Source of the DNA: Casuarius casuarius
Taxonomy: Eukaryota > Chordata > Aves > Casuariiformes > Casuariidae
Length of the DNA stretch: 64,000 nucleotides
Direction: 5' to 3'
Assembly (NCBI GenBank): GCA_003342895.1
Contig: PTFA01000112.1
Span: 983,052-1,047,051 of the forward strand
Shown here: positions 35,801-45,107 of the stretch, piece after piece
Layout of the letters: every line of letters begins with the position of its first letter
How positions within the stretch are numbered: position 1 is the stretch's first letter
Translations under genes and position numbers: made by a program
Notes under the pieces: generated by a model
Database searches by the model: none
Told to the model about the DNA's origin: nothing
What the model saw: only the letters and a program-made list of their open reading frames with translations

Positions 35801-38800
35801 CTGTTTCTTATATTCGAGTGTCCAAATGAAGGATTGGAGAGAAAGGAAGTGGAGGGATAGAATAAGAAGTTGCTAAAAGCTAAAGCAGGTTTAGTTTTAT
35901 TTGGTGGTTCCATTCTGAAATGCTTCCTCCTGGCTGTTGAAACAAGGCTGCGGTAACTCCCAACAGCATATTTACTAGACTTGTCTGAGATGAGCAACTA
36001 TNACGAAAGGGTGGAATTTTTTTCAAAAGAAATGGTTGTTTATGGGGGTTTCTTCCCTTTTCTGTTTCTGAAAGAGTAGCTTTTTGCAATCTGTTTTCCT
36101 CCTCTTGTTCTTACAAANTTGGATTGTCTGTCTTCCACTCAGCTTCAAGATCATATTGGGACACAACAGTAACGGAAGCCAGGCTATGGAAAACAAATAT
36201 AGCCAGCTGGAAATGTAGTTATGGTTGGGGAAATGTATTCAGAAAAAAANCCAGCTTGCACTTAAAATATCTGTAGGATGTTGAAAATTCTTTTCATATA
36301 GCTCATGATTTCCACAAGTATTTAAAAGCATCTTGAGCTCGATAACACNGTTCTGGTTCTTGATAAGGGCAGTACTTGATAAGGACAGTACTAAAGGTAC
36401 CAAACAGCTAGTTCTTTCTACCAATGAATTGACCTCATTTAGCAGAACAACACAAAGCATTGTCATAGAAACCAACCTTCTGAAATGATGGTGGTGAGTC
36501 CTGAACTGATCTGATGAAAAATGTCATTTGAGAAAGTAAGGATAGTGTTGCAGTTTTTGGCAGCTAAAATTCAAAGCCTAGAGAATGTGAAGCTTAAGCA
36601 AATGTGTGGTGTTTGGAGCAACCACCTGGCACTGCCGGTGGCTATTTCTCTAGCCAGAATAGATGAGCTCCATCATTCTCCAACTCCTTTCAGCTCTCCT
36701 AGATTTTGAGTTAGGCTAGCTGATCAACACAGAGTTTGTTGAACAAGTTTCAGTTTCCCTGAGAATAGACTTCTGATTGAAACTGTTATTTTTCCTTTNC
36801 TACTCTGTGACTGAAGTGCTGAACTTAGGAACGGCTCTAGAGGTAGTGGGACCTGAAGTTAGCTTTTACAGAAAGATCCTAGCAGGGACCTTAAGAGCCA
36901 CCTCATAGCTGGTGCGCACCTGCCCTGGTTTATAATGTGCAAGGAGCTAGGGAGACTTCAGATGACTTTCTATGTCGTCTGAATGTTATATGGCTGGGGA
37001 AGGGAAAGATGAGAGGCAGAAGGGTTCAGCGTTAATTCATCCTGTGACTCATTCAGCCTCTTTCCTCTGTGAAATGAAGATAGTTGCTTACCTTGCAAGG
37101 TTGTTACTGTAATAAATATAAAACTTGGAATTCTTTGTATGAAAGTCACTGTGAAACTTCACCTGATTTTTTGATTAATGCTAGGGGATTGTAGTTTTGT
37201 TTTTAAAGCTTTTAATTCTTGAGGTATAGAACAATAAGGCTTTCATTTGAGTTTGTTCATCCAAAAATAATCTTTTACACATCCCTGTTAGTCCATATTG
37301 CTCTCAATTGGTGGAACAGTCATGTTCCTTGTTATAAATGGAACATAATAAAAGATGAAGTTGTACTTGGATTATAACATTGGCTGTTTCACAGCATCTG
37401 ACTGTGGCCTTTGACAGAAAAAAAGTTACTCAGCTCTCTTCCCATTAGGAATAAGGTAGCACTTTGTTAAAGTGATAGGCTTAAAAAATTATACAGAAGA
37501 AATATTACTTATTAATATGCTANGTAAGTCTGAAATATTAGTAGGGTCTGTAAAACTTTTCTTGCTAAATATTGTCCGTCTGTTGGCTCTTAAAGAATCT
37601 TGCTTGCAGTTTTCTCTCTCCATGTTTGCTGTGTGCAAAATTTCCAGGAGTTTGTTGGGACCTATTTTTATAAGGAAAATTTTCTCCTAGAAATTGCAGT
37701 GTATTTTTTTCTAACTCTGTAAGATATGCATCCTGAAAAGCACACTCNCATTCAGTCTGGTTTCCAGAACTGCTATGTTACAGGAGGGAGGAGAGAGGAA
37801 ATGGATCCCCCCCCTTTCCCCCAACCAAAGCACTCTATATTTTGCAGACTTTGAAGTTTTCTAGGGAATGGTGCAAAGTTTGCAAAATGTAAAACAGAAA
37901 AGACTGGAACACATATGTGATCCTTTTGTATAGCATAAATGGGGTAATGGATAAAATAGTATGGTTAAGAATTTTACAAAATAACAAACAGTCCAGTGTG
38001 TCAGATTTTCCTGAGTACGAATAAACAGTGTGATAGGTGAAATCTTCAGAATAATAATGAAAAACATAATAATGAAAATGATGGAATAAATTCCCAACAG
38101 CAAGATGTATTCTTTTCTAATAATTTTGCATAATTACCCAAACTGTATCTGAGTATCAAATGTTCTGTCAGTAAACAAATTAAGCAAGTTGGCGCTTTTT
38201 TTTGTGCCAAGTGATCCCAGAATAGAAAGAATATCAAATTCTTAATGGGTCACTGTTATTTTGTAGGGCAATGTTAGGGGTGAGTGGAAATATGTTTATT
38301 TGCTTTTTAGTAATGTGTAGATGCCTTGGGAAAGATGGATTTCACTGTGTGGTGGCTATAGTGACATTCTCAATTCTTACAAGTATGTGCAGTGGTGCCC
38401 GGCATTCGTGCCTCTGCCAGGCTTGACAACCCTGGAGTGATGCAGTTTAAATACTTCCACCTTTTGCCTATCCCAGTGAAACAGTGCTGTGCCTAGTACA
38501 GCCTTGGATGCCCTGGATGCAGAGGGCGAAGGGAGATGTTTCCTGCCAGAATTTCTAGTGGGAATGCACTAGTGGGCCTGGGGAAGTGCAAAGGCCTAGG
38601 AAGTTCATGCCAAAACTGCCATGATTTTGTAGTGGGCTTTACGCAGCANTTTGCTAAATAAATATTTTCAGAACATTTTTTTATATGTTATTTTTTCTGG
38701 AGCTTGGAGCCTGGTATTAAGTGGATGTTAAGGCTTATTAGCATATTATATTAACTGATAAACACTGGAAAGCGGCTCCAAGGCCAGTTTGTAACTCTGT

Positions 38801-40791
38801 GTACTTGGCTGATGACATTTACTATGGGGAAATAAAAGATGTTGCTAGAGTCTAGCAAAAGGAGGTGGAACAAACTTGAAGCAGTCAATAGAGGATGCCT
38901 GCAATAACAGTAACCCAAAATGAGGGGTGTGCGTGACAGAATGAGTCAAAACTAGCTGACAGAATGATGTATGTGATACTCAGTATTCTTCTTATTTTTG
39001 TTATTCCAGGAGTTGCAGCAAAGTTTCCCAATGCTTTGTGTCCTAATACGGAATCTCTGTGCCTTAGCTAGAGCACAAGCCTTGTGCAAGGACTCCCTTT
39101 TCTCTGAATTCTTGCTAGTGGTTGGACAGTATAAATGCNGTAGCTACAACACAAAATGGTGCTATTTGAAGAAAAAGAATTTGGGTCAGTGAGAAAATGT
39201 AACTGCTTATAAAGCCAATTTGTCTCATTGGGAGTACAAAAGCGTACAGGCAGAGATGGGAAGTTGCTCTGCGTTGTAGTGGTGTTCCTGGAAGCAGCTG
39301 AGGGACACGTAGGGAAACCTACCTGTTCTTTCCCAAATCTGTTGTAAGCTGTAGGATTCTTAGCTATCTGAAGATGGGCATCGGTGCAAGCTATGTACTG
39401 CTAGTTATGAAACAACTTTTACAAAATAAATTTTGTTCTAATGGCATACTGGAGAGAAATGTGTCATCTTTCTTAAATAATAGTGTGAATTCGCATTGCA
39501 CACAGGCATTTACTAAAAGCATGTATTGTTAAAGGACTATGTGAGACTCTTCAAGTTTAGTGTACTAAAACTGGAGAGGAAATTTGTAAAGAACTGTATC
39601 AACCTAGTGTGTCATAAAGTNTTGTCTCCTAAGGAGATTAAGAAGAAAGAGCAGTGAAACGAATCCGTGCTGAAAATGCACAGGNAATGTGCAAACATAC
39701 TTTGTCCAAGTATCTTCTCCAAGCGTATCAAATANGGATGTCGGGTTACTAATGTTGGTCGTATCGATCCGCAGCTGCACTTCCAGCCAGAGTTGCCTTG
39801 TTTATTGGAAGCTCAAGTCTTTCTGCAGGTCTGAAACATTGGTCACCATCTCCTTTTGAGACATCTTCCATTGCAGAGAGGCATCTTTGAATTAGGCAGG
39901 CAGTGGCAGAAATTTAGTTTCTCTTTCGCCCTTGGAATACCAGTGTAGCATAACAGGCTGAATTCAGTCAGCAGCGTATGGACTCTGGCGTTAAAGCCTT
40001 GATGGTGGCTTGCTTGTTCTGCTACGTGAAGTGATGGCCTACTTAAAATGTTAGGTAATGGCGTATTGAACAAAATTCCCACTGTGAGTACCACAAAGAG
40101 CAAAGGACCTTGGCTCGCAGCTTTCCTCGCTCCTCATCCCCCCTGTAATTAGCAAGTGTAGTCTGGGGGTGTTGCGCTGCACTTTGCAAAGGAGTTACTT
40201 GACACAACAGTGTTTTCTAGGTTTTCTTTTGTTCCATCTGGATGAATGTTTAGATTTAGCAATTTTTTCTCATCTGAATGAGCAGTTTTGTGACTGGAGA
40301 ATTTGAGGCGTCTCCCAAGCTCCAGATTTGACGCAGGTTTCTGAGAGGGGCCTGGTTTTCAGAGACAGCTGGAATTCCACTGTCTACATGGTGGCTTTTT
40401 CAGTTGGCCATTAACTTTGGGATCCAAAATCGGTGATTGTTTTTGAAATTATGGGACACTCTCTCTCTCTTCTGCCATATGGATACTGCTGTATGAATGC
40501 TTGGCAAAAGTTACTTGCTTTCCTGTTATGTGTAAGCAGTGTTATAAGAGAGTATGTTCATAACATCAAGCTCGGTTACTTTTAGCCCTGCTTAGATGAG
40601 CAGTGGTGTTAAATTTAGTTTTTCTCGCCAGAAGTAAAGCTTCACGGAACAGGCTGAGCTTGGTTTCTTGTGTGCATTACCGTTTAGCTGAGCCGTAACA
40701 TAGTTCGTACATTCTCACAGACTGAAGGGAGTGTGGGTGCTTAAGAAAATATGTAACTAAAAATAGATTCTCATTTCTCTGTTCTTACTAG
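32851..40791. other. Non-coding AT-rich DNA (3' UTR intron or intergenic)
   Basis: I find no coding exon on either strand, only short chance frames. Small direct duplications occur, such as a 16-bp unit repeated once at 36359-36390. If the distal 3' UTR exon is real, this is the intron between the coding end and that exon; otherwise it is intergenic. Confidence 0.6.
36359..36390. repeat. Two-copy 16-bp direct repeat
   Basis: Two adjacent copies of CTTGATAAGGGCAGTA that differ at one base. Confidence 0.9.
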
Positions 40792-41815
40792 ACATTCATG
40801 ATAAATATTTGGGGCCAAATTGCGTCAAGAAACTACTACTATCGTCATCTCGCTGGGTTAATTCTAGTTCTAATGCAGCTCCCTGTAATGGAGGGACTTA
40901 AATTCTCTGTTCTCTGGGCTGCTGCTTGGCTAGGAGTGGATCAGAATGCCTCAAAACACTGTGACGGTGTGGAGAGTTTGTCTTTTCTAACACTTTGTTT
41001 TCCACTTTCATTCACAGCAGTATACAGTTCTCTAATGGATGGGTGCTCTGTTTTCTTTGACCGAATGGTAACATTCAAATGCAAAAGCTGGACGCTGCAG
41101 ACCAAGACCTGCGTTAAAACAGTCTGAAGATTGTGTTGTAAAACAGCTTATTTTATATATTCAATGTTAATCAAGTTATACTGTATCTTTTTGACTCTTT
41201 TGGTAACACTGTCTTCATACTTAGAAATGTGGTTTCGCTATCCCCTCCTGTACGTTTGATACAGAAGCTGATGTAGTACACTGTTTGGACTAGTGATTGT
41301 GATGGGTTTAAGGAGTTAATCGTGTTTCTGCTAGGTGATTCTGAACAGTTTTGTGATTAATACTAAAAGATTTTGTGGCCTGTTTACAGTAAATGTATGT
41401 GTTTGCACAGTATCGTAGCTTTCATTCGCCATTTTAAGCCATTATGTATCTTATCATTAGTTTATTCATAATTTTTACTGTGCTTTAGTTACTCTTGTAG
41501 CTTCATCTCTGGTGATTTGTATATGTGTAATGTATGAGAAAATGTACAAAACACTGATGATTCACCAGTGATGCAAAGAAGCTGAATTTTCTAAATCATT
41601 GTGCCTTAAAATATTATAAACACTATGCATGCCAAAAGCTTTCATGGATGCCTCTGAAGATTTGTCTTCAGTTCTGAAGTATTGCTTGCAAGAATTTCTA
41701 TCACAGGCATTTTTATCTCTCAGCTGAGTGATGGCATGTACTGAACTTTTTATATACCGTAACACTAATTTTCATTGAGGTTTTGTAATAAATTGTATGA
41801 ATGTGGAAAAAAACT
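40792..41815 (+). other. Candidate distal 3' UTR exon of the septin-2-like gene
   Basis: A pyrimidine-rich acceptor (CTCTGTTCTTACTAG) ends at 40791. About 1 kb later an AATAAA at 41787-41792 is followed by an A-rich stretch and then TTTTGTTTTTT, the usual layout of a vertebrate cleavage site. The stretch has ATTTA-like, AU-rich 3' UTR character. An open frame of 109 codons at 40798-41127 resembles no known protein. Joining from 32202 would place the junction only 25 nt after the stop, which would not provoke nonsense-mediated decay. Confidence 0.4.
41787..41792 (+). terminator. Poly(A) signal AATAAA of the candidate distal 3' UTR
   Basis: Canonical hexamer, with the T-rich downstream element beginning about 25 nt later. 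It is the best-formed polyadenylation layout I see between the two septin genes. Confidence 0.45.
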
Positions 41816-44280
41816 GAATTTTGTTTTTTAGCTAACCCGTGAAATGTCTTAGCTGCATCATGCACAGTACATATTCAAAGGATGCACAATATTTATCCTG
41901 GAGAATGAAGAGTTTTTCCAGAATGTGTCTAATACAAACTGCTTTGATTTCATTTCAAAACAACTTAAAAATGCTTTAGTTGGAAGTTAGGTAGCAAGTC
42001 TTTGCATCCACCTTTTTTAAGCGAAAATTCATTAGATGCCTACTGACATCTTTTATGAGTGTAAGTACCTGGAAAAATCTGATCATACACCTTAGCTCGT
42101 AAAACCATGAGCGTTGCTATTTCCTTTATGTCATTACGGAGTACGTGGCTACCTTTTGCATGCTTTTGTAATCTTATGTGTACACATAAATGTAAATTAT
42201 TTTGCAAATANGGGATTGAGACACTTTGTCTTCTGCACTAAATTGGGACATCTTTCATGTAATGATTAGCCCTAATTCTGTTGTCTGGCAATGACTGTTT
42301 GCTAATGCTATTCTGATTAATTTGCTTCACAGGGTTGCATATTTGACCTGTGTTTGGAGTTAAACTTCATAAAATGGACATTGCATTGTAATGTCAGGGG
42401 CTGCTGTAGTGAAGTTGAAAGAAGAAATGGGGTGACTGACTTGTATTTACATAAAGTGTCTTCAGATATTTATGAAGACTTGAATTATAAGTGTGTCTGA
42501 GAGGGCCAAGGTGGGAGAGATTTAAATGTAAGCTTTTTTCTCATGGGTTGAGGAAGCTGTGTTCCATGATGCATAATTCTTTTTCCTCCGTCAAAATCTT
42601 GCGTCATCTTAAAAAGATATGCTGTCCATTTGTGCTTGTGCGAGTCAGGAGAGCCGCAGCCTTCCCGAGAAACCAAGGCATTTTAGTGGCATTCCACGTG
42701 AGCTCTCTGTGCAAAGGTAACGTGAACGGTTCATCTTCCAAAGCAAATTAGGGCAGTGGGGGAGCAGGCTTTCAAAAGCATCTAGTCTTCAATTTTATTA
42801 AAAATAGAGCTTTTCTTTTTTTTCAAAGGAAGGCATTTAAAATCACTGCCACAATTCTCGTATGGGAAGTTGCACTGAACACGTTTTCCCGAGCAGGCGC
42901 TGATTAGCAATTGATCGTCGCTGCCGCCTCCTGCTCTTCAATTCCGGTTGGAGCATTTTGGCTCAAAACCTGAGATCTATTTGGATGATTGTCCAAGAAG
43001 GTGTTACAGTACCGCTGATACCCGTTTGAGTGCTTTCCTTTCAAGCTAGGCTGAATTTCTATGCGCTGTCTGTTCTTTGATGTCTGATATTCTTCAGTTA
43101 CATTTGAACTTGACTTTGTTAAAAGACTTCACAGCTTATGGGGGGAATGTATATTTGGTAAGCTAGTCTTTGCTACTGTGAGGGTCCCTGAAGAGAGGGC
43201 TCTGTCTGGATCCTGATTTCTGACCTAGCATTTCCACTCCTGTGTGTGTCGGCACTGCCGAAGCTGTGGAAGACGATTCCATTTCCCTTGGGAATTGCAC
43301 CCAGGCCTTCTCCAGGCAGAAGCGCTGGGACAAAGAGCCCACGCGCAGCTCTTGCAGTGACTCTGCTTGGCAGGATCGCGGAGTGGGTGACTACGGCCCA
43401 TTCAGTCCTCCTTGGATTTAAAGTGCTGTGGCAGACTGTGGAACGACTCATGAGAGGCTGATTGGCTTGTTGGTGCCTTTAATTGTGGTGTGGAGTTTCT
43501 AATGGTCTGTGGCTGTCTAGCATTTGAAAACAAGCAAATATGGAAACAATTACCTGATTTTTCTTTTTTTTTCCCTGATGCTTTGAATCGGTGAGTAAAA
43601 ACGAACTTATGATGGCTTAATGGGTTTTTAAAACATACATGCCTGGGCTTGCCAACCTCCAGTCTTGGAAGTGTCTCTGTTTTGATGTGAGGGATGTTTT
43701 AAATGAGAAGGTGGAAGAGATGAGGAGATAAGTGCTGTGATGACTACAAGAATTTGAAAAGCTGGTAGTATGGCATCAGTGGCTGTTTTGCCCCAAGATA
43801 GGGGGTCACCCCTGCAGTTTGTGCAGCCATCACCATTTCATGCTTACGGTATGCTGTGTTCAAGAGAGATTCAAGTCTGATTATTTACCTGTCTTTGAAA
43901 TGTGGAAGTGACCTTCTTCCCTGTCCCTCCCTCCAAAAAAGTACTGTCAAAGTCAATGAAAGGAGCTGGGTTTCCTGAGGCTTCGGCTACCCCTCTTTAT
44001 GATGACTAGGGAGATAGGGTTTCTTGGAGCTGTTCTTAAATCAGTTGCTAGTAGTGCTTTTGGAGGGTTTAAAATTCATTTTGGGCTCATTCCTGCCTCT
44101 GCTTAAGACGTTGTACTGACAGCTTTTATCTAAAATGACTTTAGCTATCTCCTCTTAAGATGGTTTAATGGAAACAGCCCCTTCCTGCTTTGCGCAGCAC
44201 CCTTGCAGTATGATTCAGGGCTTCCCACTATATTTTGAGATGCTAAATCTGGCAATGTTTCCTCTTTGGTTCAGTTGATT
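41816..44280. other. Intergenic region between the two septin genes
   Basis: About 2.5 kb without recognisable genes. Base composition moves from AT-rich to GC-rich approaching the CpG island. Short frames on both strands have no family resemblance. Confidence 0.6.
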
Positions 44281-44484
44281 TGGGGGGGGGGGGGAAAGAG
44301 GTTGTGCTCCTGCTGGAGCGTAAGCAGTGCTCAGCGCGTAGTGCTTGGCTCTTCCGTCCGCGCACCCGCGCTGCGCTCGCGGTGGCTCCCGGCGCACCGT
44401 TCGCGTGGCTGGAAGGCGGCGCCGGGCCGCGGCGGGGGGCTGCGCTCAGGTGCCTCCGCGGCGAGGAGCAGCGTTTGCGCCGCG

Positions 44485-44894
44485 NNNNNNNNNNNNNNNN
44501 NNNNNNNNNNNNNNNNNNNNNNNNNNNNNNNNNNNNNNNNNNNNNNNNNNNNNNNNNNNNNNNNNNNNNNNNNNNNNNNNNNNNNNNNNNNNNNNNNNNN
44601 NNNNNNNNNNNNNNNNNNNNNNNNNNNNNNNNNNNNNNNNNNNNNNNNNNNNNNNNNNNNNNNNNNNNNNNNNNNNNNNNNNNNNNNNNNNNNNNNNNNN
44701 NNNNNNNNNNNNNNNNNNNNNNNNNNNNNNNNNNNNNNNNNNNNNNNNNNNNNNNNNNNNNNNNNNNNNNNNNNNNNNNNNNNNNNNNNNNNNNNNNNNN
44801 NNNNNNNNNNNNNNNNNNNNNNNNNNNNNNNNNNNNNNNNNNNNNNNNNNNNNNNNNNNNNNNNNNNNNNNNNNNNNNNNNNNNNNNNNNNNNN
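44485..44894. other. Assembly gap (410 Ns)
   Basis: A continuous N run inside the CpG island, ending 17 nt before the septin 5 ATG. The high GC content on both sides is a likely cause. Long open frames across this position are artefacts of reading through Ns. Confidence 0.99.
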
Positions 44895-44911
44895 CGAGGC
44901 GCCGCGGCACC

Positions 44912-44954
44912 ATGAGCACCGGCATGCGGTACAAGAGCAAGCTGGTGAACCCAG
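44912..44954 (+). CDS. SEPTIN5: Septin 5 exon 1, coding part
   Basis: It encodes MSTGMRYKSKLVNP plus one base of the next codon and ends at the donor GTGAGC. The N-terminus MSTG-RYKSKL is specific to SEPT5 among septins I know. Only 17 nt of 5' UTR are readable before it because of the gap. Confidence 0.9.
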
Positions 44955-45107
44955 GTGAGCCGGCGGGACGCGCGGCCGCCCCGCGCCGCCCCGCGCCCCG
45001 CTCACGCCCTCTCCTCTCTTGTTTTCTCTCCGCCGCCGGCTCCTGCCGCGGGCATCCCGCCCTCCGCCGCTGCNGNCCGCCGCCGCCGACCCGCAGAGGA
45101 GAAGCAG
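44912..45107 (+). CDS. SEPTIN5: Septin 5, N-terminal part (exons 1 and 2 only; gene continues beyond the window)
   Basis: Segments 44912-44954 and 45097-45107 join in phase to 54 bases encoding MSTGMRYKSKLVNPEEKQ. This aligns without gaps to the start of human SEPT5 (MSTGLRYKSKLATPEDKQ). Septin 5 is a SEPT2-group GTPase, abundant in neurons and platelets, that binds syntaxin and limits vesicle exocytosis. The ATG has A at -3. The next expected residues (DIDKQYVGFATLPNQ) and the whole GTPase domain are not found up to 64000, so the gene is partial here. It lies on the same strand as the septin-2-like gene, downstream of it. Confidence 0.88.
44955..45096 (+). other. Septin 5 intron 1 (142 nt)
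   Basis: A very short GC-rich intron made largely of CCG-rich sequence, with two Ns at 45074 and 45076 near the acceptor. The pyrimidine tract is C-rich rather than T-rich. Confidence 0.8.
45097..45107 (+). CDS. SEPTIN5: Septin 5 exon 2, an 11-nt microexon
   Basis: The acceptor GACCCGCAG ends at 45096 and the donor GTAGGT starts at 45108, leaving AGGAGAAGCAG. Joined to the G from exon 1 it reads GAG GAG AAG CAG (EEKQ), equivalent to EDKQ in human SEPT5, and ends at phase 0. Length, phase and residues all fit. Confidence 0.8.

Noticed and set aside
40798..41127. 109-codon frame
   Set aside because: No recognisable domain. The surrounding sequence looks like a 3' UTR ending at an AATAAA, so a protein is not supported.
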